64,000 nt of DNA, taken from the NCBI RefSeq assembly GCF_004402405.1, contig NZ_SOFE01000023.1, forward strand, positions 171,875-235,874, written 5' to 3'. Below the pieces are notes generated by a model. It did no database searches. It worked only from the letters and a program-made list of their open reading frames with translations, and was not told the DNA's origin. Of the stretch, positions 9,170-16,905 are shown in pieces (position 1 is the stretch's first letter; every line of letters begins with the position of its first letter). Made by a program: the position numbers and the translations under genes. The DNA is from Cryobacterium levicorallinum (GTDB taxonomy: Bacteria > Actinomycetota > Actinomycetes > Actinomycetales > Microbacteriaceae).

Positions 9170-9849
9170 GGGTGTGGTGCTTCCTTCCCTGCGCCCGGTC
9201 TGTGCAGCGGCGATGTCGAACCGCTGATGGAGATGGTGTTGCCCTCGCGCTCGCCCTCGAATCGGTACTCGCCCCAGCGGATCGTTTGTGACTGCTCGTG
9301 CTCGACCGCGGCCCAATCCCACCCGGTAAGAGCAGGGGAGTCGGCGCCGCATTGGGGCGGGTAGGACTCCATGATCGTCGTGCAGAACACCGGTCCGTCT
9401 CCATCATCGAGCACCATGCCGGCGAACGATTCCTCGGCGGGGCCGCTCAACGCGATCCGCAGCGCGAGGATCGCGAGCGCGAGGGCGACCGGTGTCATTG
9501 CATACCGCTCTGGTTTGGACCGGGAGATCGCATTCATCACCAAACCGAGGGTGAGGTATCCAACGACCACCCAGATTCCCACTTGCGAGAATGCGTTCGG
9601 AAACACGTCAGCGACACCCGCCCGGTCGAGGGCGAGCAGGGCGATGAACCCGTAGATCAGGATGGAGACGCCGGAGGCGATCCGATACCCGAGCGGAAGC
9701 ACGCCGGGATACTGCCCGCCCCACGCGAATCGTCCCCACGGCGCGCCGAACGCGAGGGAGAGCTGGAAGAGAACCAGCAGGCCAATCAGAGTGACGAAGG
9801 CGATGGCGGCGATCACGGATGCAAGCATACGGGGCGCAGGTAGACCCAT
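9166..9849 (-). CDS. Multi-pass membrane protein of unknown function
   Basis: The protein has 227 residues from the ATG at 9849. Four or five predicted membrane helices fill the first 150 residues, including a leading LASVIAAIAFVTLIGLLVLF helix. A soluble C-terminal part follows with two cysteines (VFCTTIMES and PPQCGADS) that could form an extracytoplasmic disulfide. The frame extends upstream to 9987, but that stretch does not look coding. It is coupled by ATGA to the broken lipoprotein gene downstream, so the two probably formed an operon. No family is recognised. Confidence 0.6.
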   Translation of the reverse strand: MGLPAPRMLASVIAAIAFVTLIGLLVLFQLSLAFGAPWGRFAWGGQYPGVLPLGYRIASGVSILIYGFIALLALDRAGVADVFPNAFSQVGIWVVVGYLTLGLVMNAISRSKPERYAMTPVALALAILALRIALSGPAEESFAGMVLDDGDGPVFCTTIMESYPPQCGADSPALTGWDWAAVEHEQSQTIRWGEYRFEGEREGNTISISGSTSPLHRPGAGKEAPHP

Positions 9850-10073
9850 CCTTGCCAGCAGGGAGCACGTCTGCCGCGCTGTGTTCTGTTGCGCTGCCAC
9901 TATGCACGCAACTGTCGATACTGCTCGGCCAAGACGAATCCCGAAAAACAACGCGTGCCGCTGGAAACAGTGCTTCCCCTCATTCAACGGACAGTGCGGC
10001 GAGGAGCGCCGGTGCCGCGGTGAGAGTCCTGCTCTCTTGCGGTGGAAGATCCCACCGATCGATCAGCAGTGAG

Positions 10074-10538
10074 TCATCGAGCGGCGGGACGGCGGGCAGA
10101 TGCGACAGCCGATCGCGGGGCGCCCGTCGTGCTGCGGATTCTTCCCGCAGCGCCGGGGTCAGTAGGGAGAATGGTGGCTGCCGCAGCCTGGGAAACGATG
10201 GCACGGGCGCGCTTGTTCTTGGCGCTGATCAGGCGCCACAATTCGTTGCAATTCGGGTTCGAGCACTCGAAGCGCACGACGTTCCCGACACGCGTCATGT
10301 CGCGGCGCTGGTGGCAGCGGTAGCAGTCCGGCCGGCCCATGACGATAAGCAGCTCGGGGTCGATGAGCTCCTCAAACGTGGGGTGGAAACGCTTGGGGCA
10401 GGTATCACGCACGCAGGCCCACTCGTGGACGCGATGGTGCATGACTTCTTCCATCGGTAGCTCGCATTCGGAACAGATTGGCGGAGGAGCCTTGGAATTG
10501 AACGCGGCGACTCCTGTGGCGTCATGAGCGTCAGTCAT
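10074..10538 (-). CDS. Zinc-ribbon protein of unknown function
   Basis: The 154-residue protein, read from the ATG at 10538, contains two cysteine clusters. The first is CSECELP with CVRDTC further on; the second is CYRCHQ with CSNPNC. The spacing fits two treble-clef or zinc-ribbon units at about residues 22-50 and 78-105. The C-terminal 45 residues are rich in Ala and Arg and look disordered. The gene lies immediately outside the left island repeat. No family is recognised, and DNA or RNA binding is only a guess from the zinc ribbons. Confidence 0.55.
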   Translation of the reverse strand: MTDAHDATGVAAFNSKAPPPICSECELPMEEVMHHRVHEWACVRDTCPKRFHPTFEELIDPELLIVMGRPDCYRCHQRRDMTRVGNVVRFECSNPNCNELWRLISAKNKRARAIVSQAAAATILPTDPGAAGRIRSTTGAPRSAVASARRPAAR

Positions 10539-10606
10539 GGGGGATGGGGTAGCGCTGTGGTGGTCGGTATGGCTACGGGTTGCGGTAGGTGCTGCGCATA
10601 GCTGGT

Positions 10607-10667
10607 GTCTCGCAACTGTGATGGGACCCTTCGTGTATTGGGTGATTGAACCGCACAGTTGCGAGAC
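10607..10667. repeat. Perfect 14-bp inverted repeat with a 33-nt loop
   Basis: GTCTCGCAACTGTG at 10607-10620 is the exact reverse complement of CACAGTTGCGAGAC at 10654-10667. It lies upstream of the zinc-ribbon gene and just outside the left island repeat. It could be a transcription terminator or an IS-end relic. It also loosely resembles the GCGAGACAG/CTGTGTCGC ends of the dispersed repeat found at 44.3, 50.0 and 60.6 kb. Confidence 0.7.
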
Positions 10668-10802
10668 CTCGTGCGGATCACCATCACCGGCGTCGACCTG
10701 TTGATCCTCGGCGACTTCGCGCTCGATCTGGTGGTTGAGCAGGTGCACCTATTGCTGCGGACGCCCTTAGGTGTGCGACATAGAGGAAGGAGCTGCCATT
10801 CA

Positions 10803-11290
10803 AGACTTGACGCGCGCACGCTTATTCAACGTTTATTGCCTCGAGACACATCGAGATGGGTCGAGGTGTTGAGATAATGGTGACGACATCTCACACAAGA
10901 AGGTCCTGATCAGGTCGAGATAAGTCGAGAATAACCGAGGTATCAGTCCGCGCTTGGTCTGGTCCAAAAGAGCCCTGGCGCAGACCGTCGGTCCCGGGTT
11001 CAAGTCCCGGCCGCCCTACTGTAAATTGATTCTTATCAGGATTTCTTGTCTGTACCGAAAGGGCAAGACTTGATGCACTATCCGTTTATTGGTCTTTTAT
11101 TAAAAAATATCCACCATCTCCGGCCTCTCGTACGGAAGGTGCACGACCCGGTTCGGGTCATCTGGAATGACCTCGATCACCTATGGGTTATGGACAGCGA
11201 ACGACACTTTGGGCTCGGCCTCGAGCTGGTTTTAACGACGAGCGAGCTCGCCGAGTACCTCGGCGTGCAGACGCAGGCGATCTACGATCT
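10803..11290. repeat. Left copy of an island-flanking direct repeat (imperfect)
   Basis: This segment aligns with 31743-32240 in direct orientation. Shared blocks include AGACTTGACGC, GTTTATTGC, GGGTCGAGGTGTTGAGATAA, AAGTCGAGA, the tRNA-like core and CCGAAAGGGCAAGACTTGAT. Similarity decays rightward into the excisionase gene. The left copy retains an intact excisionase frame and the right copy does not. Confidence 0.85.
10977..11027. other. Attachment-site core (left), 3' half of a tRNA
   Basis: These 51 bp are identical to 31918-31968. They contain CCGGGTTCAAGTCCCGG, a perfect tRNA T arm with its TTCAAGT loop. It is preceded by a variable-loop/anticodon-stem-like CCGTCGGT and followed by the acceptor strand CCGCCCT. 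No matching 5' half lies upstream. This is therefore the tRNA end that tyrosine integrases use as attB, not a complete tRNA gene. The sequence most resembles the 3' half of an actinobacterial elongator tRNA-Met, which is recognition from memory. Confidence 0.85.
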
Positions 11291-11426
11291 GCGTACCGAC
11301 AGACGTGGTCCCTCGGGCATTCGAGTGGGCAGGGAGATTCGCTTCCGCGTTTCCGACGTGGTGCGGTGGCTCGATGGGCTCCACGAGCCAGAGACTCCCG
11401 TCGTCGACGAAGGGGCCAGGGGCTGA
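11190..11426 (+). CDS. Excisionase-like MerR/AlpA-type helix-turn-helix protein
   Basis: The 78-residue protein carries LTTSELAEYLGVQTQAIYDL, then GIRVGREIRFRVSDVVRWLD. This is the winged helix-turn-helix of excisionase/AlpA-like DNA-binding proteins that direct integrase. The start at the ATG at 11190 is preferred; an earlier ATG at 11046 would add 48 unrelated residues. Its stop overlaps the integrase ATG (TGATG), the usual xis-int coupling. It sits 163 bp inside the left attachment core. Confidence 0.8.
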   Translation: MDSERHFGLGLELVLTTSELAEYLGVQTQAIYDLRTDRRGPSGIRVGREIRFRVSDVVRWLDGLHEPETPVVDEGARG

Positions 11427-12200
11427 TGGCCGGACGACCACGTCTGCCAGTCAGCACGTTCGGCGCCATCACGACTCAACAAGTCGGTCCGGGAATCTTC
11501 CGGGCCATAACTCGCTTCCGGGACTGGGATGGTCAAACGCGGAGAGTGACGGCGACCGGACCGAGTCGTAACGCTCCGCAGGCGTCCCTCAAAGCAGAAC
11601 TTGTCGACCGGCTGAGAGCCGGCGGCAGTGGCGACGCGCTCACGGCGAGTTCACCATTTGCGTTGCTCGCGGCCGCGTGGATGGAGGACGTGATGCTCGA
11701 TGTCGACCGTTCCCAGGGCACGAAGGACACCTATCAACGTCAGTTGCGCGTGCTTGTGCTGCCCTACTTCGAGAACTTTGCGATTCGGGAGGTGACCGTC
11801 GGTCGTATAGAGCTCTTCCTCAGGAAGCAGCGAGCGCAGTCGTATGCGCGGGCAAAGCACTCCCGCACAATCCTGGGCATGATCCTGGCGTTCGCGACGC
11901 GGCGGGAGATCATTCCGCGAAATCCGATGAAGGAGACGTCGCGCATGAAGAGCCCTCCGCACACGCCGAAGGCGCTCACCCCCGACCAGATTGCCGCTAT
12001 CCGCCTCGCAGCCCGTGAATGGCGCACGGAGGAAGGCAGGATGGGGCCGCGGTCCGACGGCCAGGTGCGCGACATCATCGAGGTGATGCTCGGCACCGCC
12101 ACGCGCATCGGAGAAGTGCTCGCCATTCGGCAGTGCGACGTCGACTTGAAAGCCGACCCGCCGCGGGTGACCATCAGCGGCACGCTTGTCGTGCACAACA
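11426..12200 (+). pseudogene. Tyrosine-recombinase integrase, 3'-truncated
   Basis: The N-terminal arm-type binding region and the core-binding SAM-like domain (GTKDTYQRQLRVLVLPYFEN and after) are intact. The catalytic domain begins normally, with the first active-site arginine in GTATRIGEVLAIR. After TISGTLVVH near 12195 the similarity to integrases ends. The remaining catalytic residues (K, H-x-x-R, H/W and the Tyr nucleophile) are absent, and the frame runs on antisense to the cre operon. About 260 of an expected 380-400 residues remain, so the protein should be inactive. The break lies about 55 bp before the cre operon terminator. Confidence 0.85.
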
Positions 12201-12255
12201 AAGCACTAACAGGCGCAGTCCAACACGTCGGCGGTTGGCATCGCACGGCTGCGCT

Positions 12256-12297
12256 AAAAAAGGGTGACCTCTGCGGCCTGTGCTGTCGCCGTCACCC
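12256..12297 (-). terminator. Rho-independent terminator of the cre-type operon
   Basis: Read on the minus strand, GGGTGAC (12297-12291) pairs perfectly with GTCACCC (12268-12262). Six T residues (12261-12256) follow. It lies 41 bp after the aldehyde dehydrogenase stop and ends the minus-strand operon. Confidence 0.85.
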
Positions 12298-12337
12298 GTT
12301 GTTGTCGCGCTTGCGGAGGCGCATATGGCGAATCGGG

Positions 12338-13837
12338 TCAGCGGATGCGGCGGTGCACCGACTGCACGCTGAGATACGCGCGCAGGCCCTCCGGACCGAA
12401 TTCAGCCCCGAGGCCCGAGTCGTGGCGGCCAGCGAACGGCGCCGCGTGATTCGAGGCGAAGAACCCGAGGCCGACCGAGCCTGTGTCGAGCCGCGGAACC
12501 AGGGCGAACGCGGCATCGGGATCTTCGGAGAAGATCGTGCCGCCGAGGCCAAACGGGGTGTTGTTGGCGATCTGCACGGCCTCATCAACGGAGGAGTACC
12601 GCATGATCGAGAGCACCGGACCGAAAATCTCCTCCTGGGCGATGCGCATGCCTGGCGTGACGTCGGCGAACACGGTGGGCTTGACGAAGAACCCCCGGTC
12701 AAAGCCGGAGGGAACATCGCCCCCGGTGGTGGCGCGAGCACCCTCGGCGAGGCCGCTGCGAATGTACCCGCGCACGACCTGTTCCTGGGCACGGGTAGCG
12801 GAGGGGCCGAACACCGTCGCGGGGTCCATCGGGTCGCCCTGAGGCGCTGCCGCAATCGTCGCGGTGACCATGTCGATGAGTTCGTCGTAACGTTCTGCCG
12901 GCGCGAGGATGCGCGTCGAGATATAGCAGGTCTGTCCGGTGTTGCGCATGCAACTGCGGATCAGCACCTCCGACATGGCCTCGAGGTCGACATCCGGCAG
13001 CACAAGCGCCGAGGACTTGCCCCCGAGCTCGAGCGTCACCGGGCGCAGCAGGGTTCCACACGCCGCCGCGATCGAGCGGCCGACGGGCGTGGACCCGGTG
13101 AAGGCGACTTTGTTGATGCCCGGGTGCTTCACGAGGGCGTCGCCGAAACTGCCCGGCCCGGTCACGAGGTTGATGACACCGGCCGGGATGCCGGCGGCGT
13201 CCGCGGCGTCGAGGATGAGCCGAACCGAGAGCGGCGTCGGAGAGGCCGGCTTGATCACGACGGTGCAGCCGGCCATCAGCGCCGGCGCGAGTTTGGCCAC
13301 GACGAGGTTGATCGGAAAGTTCCAGGGCGCGATCAGCGCACAGACCCCGACCGGGTCGAGACGCACCATGGTTTCGGCCGATCCGTCGGGAAACGGGCGG
13401 ATGTCGGGCCTCTCGAGCATCGGCGCGAGCGACGCGAAGTAGCGAAAGATCGAGGCTGCGTTCGCCGCCGCCTTCGACGTCTCCGAGACCGGTGACCCGT
13501 TCTCCCAAGTGTTGGTGTGCGAGATGGCCTCGGAACGCTTCTCGACTTCCGACGCCAGCCGGCGCACCAGCCTGGCGCGCTCCGCTGGAGCGACGTCGCG
13601 CCATCCGCTGCCTCCCGCGTTCGAAATAGAGCTGTCGTTGCCTGTGAACGCGCGGCGGGCTGCGGCGACGGCCGCGTCGAGGTCGGCAACGGATGCCTGC
13701 GGCACCGACGCCCAGACCTCCCCGGTCGCCGGGTTGGTCACCTCGGTGCGCCCCACGCCGGTGGAGCGCTGCCAGGCACCGTCGATGAAGTGGTCGTCGG
13801 TGTGGGTGTACGGAAGTGTTGCCTGCAGCAGGGCCAT
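12338..13837 (-). CDS. creG: Aldehyde dehydrogenase of the 4-cresol pathway
   Basis: This 499-residue NAD(P)-dependent aldehyde dehydrogenase has the general-base glutamate in LELGGKS (about 268) and the nucleophilic cysteine in NTGQTCYIS (about 301). It also has the PWNFP nucleotide-binding motif. It is the last gene of the cre operon, and its ATG overlaps the HD gene by one base. In the Corynebacterium glutamicum 4-cresol pathway the aldehyde dehydrogenase (CreG) oxidises the 4-hydroxybenzaldehyde-level intermediate to the acid. Here its product would be 4-hydroxybenzoate for PobA. The cre letter rests on function and context, because gene order here may differ from the reference cluster. 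Confidence 0.85.
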   Translation of the reverse strand: MALLQATLPYTHTDDHFIDGAWQRSTGVGRTEVTNPATGEVWASVPQASVADLDAAVAAARRAFTGNDSSISNAGGSGWRDVAPAERARLVRRLASEVEKRSEAISHTNTWENGSPVSETSKAAANAASIFRYFASLAPMLERPDIRPFPDGSAETMVRLDPVGVCALIAPWNFPINLVVAKLAPALMAGCTVVIKPASPTPLSVRLILDAADAAGIPAGVINLVTGPGSFGDALVKHPGINKVAFTGSTPVGRSIAAACGTLLRPVTLELGGKSSALVLPDVDLEAMSEVLIRSCMRNTGQTCYISTRILAPAERYDELIDMVTATIAAAPQGDPMDPATVFGPSATRAQEQVVRGYIRSGLAEGARATTGGDVPSGFDRGFFVKPTVFADVTPGMRIAQEEIFGPVLSIMRYSSVDEAVQIANNTPFGLGGTIFSEDPDAAFALVPRLDTGSVGLGFFASNHAAPFAGRHDSGLGAEFGPEGLRAYLSVQSVHRRIR

Positions 13838-14481
13838 CAGAGCACCGCGGTGCGCAGCAGGGATTCGGAGCGTTCGAGTTCAGAGACGGCCATTTCGCGG
13901 CCGGCCGCGGTGATCAGTTCCGGCAGGATATCGGTGCGCAGCCGGGCGCAGTACGACGAAGGCGTCTGCCCGAACCAACCGGACGCGAGCGCGATGCCCG
14001 CCGTCGTGAAGCGCCAGAGCCGGTCAGAGTCGCGCACGAGGGAGTCCTCGAACGAGTGCGACACCGGGCGGGTGTCGTGGCCGTCGATGATGTCGGTCAC
14101 GCGGGTCACGAACTCGGCGCTGTAGCCGAGGCCGGGCAGCACCTCGCGGGCGATGTCGCAGCCTTTCACCTCGTGTTCATAGCGGATGTCGGCGTGTCGC
14201 CAATTGGCGCCGAACCCCTCCGAGATGATCTTCGTCTCGTCCACGCGGGCCCAGCCCGTGTCGTGCAGCAGAATCGCCACGCGCACCACTAGGGCGTCGG
14301 CCTCGGGATAGACACGGCAGAGCCGCTCGGCGAAGGCGAACGAGATGGGAATGTGGATGTCGTTTCCACGGGTGCGCATCTCGGTTTCGACGGCCCGCCA
14401 CAGCGGGTCGAGGTCGGTGAGCAGTGAGTCTGCCTGGCTGATCGGCGAGGTGTCGACTTCGTGGATCGTCTGCAGCGTCAT
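13837..14481 (-). CDS. creD: HD-domain phosphohydrolase of the 4-cresol pathway
   Basis: The 214-residue HD-superfamily protein has HIPISFA, the HD doublet in ILLHDTGW (about residue 73), HEVKG, and DGHDTRP with VRDSDRLW. It therefore has the full set of metal-binding His/Asp residues. The known CreD is the phosphohydrolase that removes the phosphate placed on the phenolic hydroxyl at the start of the pathway. The gene sits between the aldehyde dehydrogenase and ferredoxin reductase genes in a tightly packed operon (1-bp overlap and 3-bp gap). An unrelated nucleotide-hydrolysing HD protein is the alternative, but the context argues against it. Confidence 0.8.
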   Translation of the reverse strand: MTLQTIHEVDTSPISQADSLLTDLDPLWRAVETEMRTRGNDIHIPISFAFAERLCRVYPEADALVVRVAILLHDTGWARVDETKIISEGFGANWRHADIRYEHEVKGCDIAREVLPGLGYSAEFVTRVTDIIDGHDTRPVSHSFEDSLVRDSDRLWRFTTAGIALASGWFGQTPSSYCARLRTDILPELITAAGREMAVSELERSESLLRTAVL

Positions 14482-14484
14482 GGG

Positions 14485-15783
14485 TTACTTTCCGGCCAGC
14501 GCGGGAACCGCGGACACGAGCTTCTTGAGCGGGATGGTCACGTCGCCGGCCAGGTCGGCCGGCACGTTTTGGCCGTGGTGCAGGGCACCGCGCACGGCGA
14601 GGAAGTCGAGGGGCTTGTTGATAGAGTCAGCGGCGATCAGCTCACCGGCGCGGTAGTACAGCACCGAGAACTTCTCGCTGTCTGGGTCACCGCGCAGCAC
14701 GATCTGGTCGTGCCCGCCGCTGAGGCCGGCGATCTGTAGTTTGAGGTCGGCCTGGTCGCTCCAGAACCAGGGCACGGTGGAGTACTCGGCGGGCAGGCCG
14801 AGCAGGGTCGCGGCGGCGATCTTGGCCTGTTCGACCGCGTTCTGCACGCTCTCAAGGCGCAGCCGGCCCACGCCGCCCGGGGTGATCGAGGGGTTGGGCA
14901 GATTGGCGCAGTCGCCGGCCGCCACGGTGAGGCCGTCGGAGCAGCGAGCGCCGGAGTCGACGACGATGCCGTTGTCGAGGGCCAGTCCGAGCTGCTCGGC
15001 GAGTTCGGTGCGGGGAAGCACACCGACACCGATCAGCACGACATCGGCGGGCACGACGGTTCCGTCGCCGAGTTCGACGCCGGTCACCCGATCGTGCTCG
15101 CCGAGAAACCGCACGACCTGTGCGTTCAACACCACACGGATGCCGCGGCGCCGGTGTGCCTGCAGGTAGAACTCGCTAGTCTGCTCGCTCACCGCGCGAC
15201 CCACGAGGCGCGGGGCGGCCTCGAGCACCGTGACCGTCGCGCCGGCTGCGTTCGCGCCGGCCGCCACCTCGAGCCCGATGAATCCACCTCCGACGACGAC
15301 CACGTTGCGGGCGGCGGTGAGTTCCAGTTCGAGCTGCGCGGCATCCGTTGCCGTGCGCAGGTAGCCAACGCCCTCGAGTCCGGAGCCGTCGAACGCAATC
15401 TGGCGCGGAACGGCCCCTGTCGTGAGGGCAAGGCGGTCGAAGTCGAACCGGCGGCCCGATTCGGCGACCGCCGTGCCGCCGAAAGCGTCGCGGGAGACGC
15501 TGACGATGCGCTCGCGGGTGACGAGCTCGATGTTATGTTCGCGGTAAAAGTCGTGGGTGCGGAAGGTCAGCGAATCGGCCGTGACCTCTCCCTTCAGGAA
15601 CGCCTTGGAAAGCGGCGGCCGCTGGTACGGCGCGTGCGGCTCCTCACCCACGAGCACGATCGGGTCGGTGTCGCCGAGCTCGCGCAGCGAACACGCGAGC
15701 TGCACGCCGGCCTGGCAATTGCCGATAATGAGGGTTCCCCGCAACGCGGGGCGAGCGGATGTTGCGGTGTCGGTCATGGTCAC
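14485..15783 (-). CDS. creE: Ferredoxin reductase for the P450 system
   Basis: The 432-residue FAD/NAD(P)H-dependent reductase is of the rubredoxin/putidaredoxin reductase type. Two Rossmann motifs are visible: an N-terminal LIIGNCQAGVQLA for FAD and VVVGGGFIGLEVAAGANAAG for NAD(P)H. The usual final GxGxxPxG of the first motif is replaced by GNCQAG. A GDCAN FAD-closing motif lies at about residue 292. It overlaps the ferredoxin gene by four bases. With the ferredoxin and the P450 it forms a three-component class I system corresponding to CreJEF. Confidence 0.88.
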   Translation of the reverse strand: MTMTDTATSARPALRGTLIIGNCQAGVQLACSLRELGDTDPIVLVGEEPHAPYQRPPLSKAFLKGEVTADSLTFRTHDFYREHNIELVTRERIVSVSRDAFGGTAVAESGRRFDFDRLALTTGAVPRQIAFDGSGLEGVGYLRTATDAAQLELELTAARNVVVVGGGFIGLEVAAGANAAGATVTVLEAAPRLVGRAVSEQTSEFYLQAHRRRGIRVVLNAQVVRFLGEHDRVTGVELGDGTVVPADVVLIGVGVLPRTELAEQLGLALDNGIVVDSGARCSDGLTVAAGDCANLPNPSITPGGVGRLRLESVQNAVEQAKIAAATLLGLPAEYSTVPWFWSDQADLKLQIAGLSGGHDQIVLRGDPDSEKFSVLYYRAGELIAADSINKPLDFLAVRGALHHGQNVPADLAGDVTIPLKKLVSAVPALAGK

Positions 15784-16091
15784 ACCTGCGTTTCCGGGGT
15801 AGTCACGCGAATATTTGCGTCGCCGAGCTTCAGCTGGCAGGAGAGCCGCGAGTTCTCCTCACGGTCGATGGCGGTGCCGTCGAGCATGTCGTCTTCGAGG
15901 TCCTCCATCGGGGCGAAGACGCTGTCGGGGCAGACGAAGACGTGGCAGGTGGCGCAGCTGAGGCTGCCGCCGCACTCGGCGACGATACCGGGCACGCCGT
16001 TGCGCACGGCGGTCTCCATGACGGAGTCGCCTGGGAATCCCGCGACGGCGGTTTCAGTGCCCGTAGCGGATATATAGGTAACGGAAGGCAT
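15780..16091 (-). CDS. creF: [2Fe-2S] ferredoxin for the P450 system
   Basis: This 103-residue adrenodoxin/putidaredoxin-type ferredoxin has its four cluster ligands in CGGSLSCATC (C-x5-C-x2-C) and a later SCQL. The ATG at 16091 is preferred, giving MPSVTYISATG, the usual first beta strand; an open frame up to 16121 adds ten unlike residues. It would carry electrons from the reductase encoded downstream to the P450 at the head of the operon. A ten-base gap separates it from the SDR gene. Confidence 0.9.
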   Translation of the reverse strand: MPSVTYISATGTETAVAGFPGDSVMETAVRNGVPGIVAECGGSLSCATCHVFVCPDSVFAPMEDLEDDMLDGTAIDREENSRLSCQLKLGDANIRVTTPETQV

Positions 16092-16101
16092 GGTCTTCTC
16101 C

Positions 16102-16905
16102 TTACAGAAACTGACGGCCACCGTCGACCACGAGGGTCTGGCCGGTGATGTAGCGGGAGCCGGGACCGGCCAGGAACAGGGCCGCCCCGACGATGTCGTC
16201 TGGCTCGCTGGCCCGTTTGATCGAGCCGCGGTCGACGCCGTATTCGGCGGCGCCCTCGATGAGACCGTAGCTCGCCTCGGTAAGGGTGAAGCCGGGAGCG
16301 ATCGCGTTCACGGTCACGTCGCGCTCGCCGAGTTCCTTGGCGAGCACCCGGGTGAGGGCGATCACGCCACCCTTGGAGGCCACGTAGTGCGCCCACTGGG
16401 CTGAGCCGCTGAGTACGGTCGCGCTTGACAGGTTGATGATGGCGGCGCCGGCGCCGAGATACGGGGAACAGGCACGGGTCACGAGCCAGGGGCCTTTGAG
16501 GTTCACGGCCATCACGCGGTCCCACTCGTCCACGTCGATGTCCTCGAACGGGGAGCGAGTGATGGTGGCGTAGATCGCGGCGTTGTTGATAATGACGTCG
16601 ATGAAGCCTGAGTCTCCGGCGGATTCTTTAGCGAAGGCGGCGGCATCCGCTGCCAGCTGCGTCACCGAATCGAGCGCGGTGACATTGGCCTGCAGGGCGA
16701 GGGCGGTGCCGCCGGCGGCCTCCACGAGCGCCACGGTCTGCCGCGCGCCCACGAGGTTGGTATCGGCGACGACCACCCGGTCGCCCTGGGCTGCGAAGCC
16801 CAGGGCGAAGGCACGGCCCAGACCGCCGGCGGCGCCTGTGATCAGCACCGTCCGCACACGCGCTGTGGCGGATGCGGCGGGCTGGTCCGTGCGCGGATCA
16901 GGCAT
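16102..16905 (-). CDS. creC: SDR-family alcohol dehydrogenase of the 4-cresol pathway
   Basis: This classical short-chain dehydrogenase of 267 residues has the cofactor motif GAAGGLGRAFA (24-34) and NNAAI. The catalytic Ser is in LSSATVL, the YVASK pair follows, and it ends with GQTLVVDGG. It fits the alcohol dehydrogenase step that oxidises the hydroxymethyl intermediate to the aldehyde. The corynebacterial cluster assigns that role to CreC. Its start overlaps the end of the kinase subunit gene by eight bases. Substrate preference (phosphorylated or free alcohol) cannot be read from sequence. Confidence 0.8.
   Translation of the reverse strand: MPDPRTDQPAASATARVRTVLITGAAGGLGRAFALGFAAQGDRVVVADTNLVGARQTVALVEAAGGTALALQANVTALDSVTQLAADAAAFAKESAGDSGFIDVIINNAAIYATITRSPFEDIDVDEWDRVMAVNLKGPWLVTRACSPYLGAGAAIINLSSATVLSGSAQWAHYVASKGGVIALTRVLAKELGERDVTVNAIAPGFTLTEASYGLIEGAAEYGVDRGSIKRASEPDDIVGAALFLAGPGSRYITGQTLVVDGGRQFL

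Noticed and set aside
10659..10877. A small plus-strand ORF left of the island
   Set aside because: It begins inside the 14-bp inverted repeat and extends into the att-flanking repeat. No family is recognised.
10977..11027. A tRNA gene
   Set aside because: Only the T arm and the acceptor 3' strand are present. There is no D arm, anticodon loop or 5' acceptor strand upstream, and the same holds at 31918.
15094..16077. A 327-codon plus-strand ORF antisense to the reductase and ferredoxin genes
   Set aside because: It is a shadow of creE and creF, which show complete cofactor motifs on the opposite strand.
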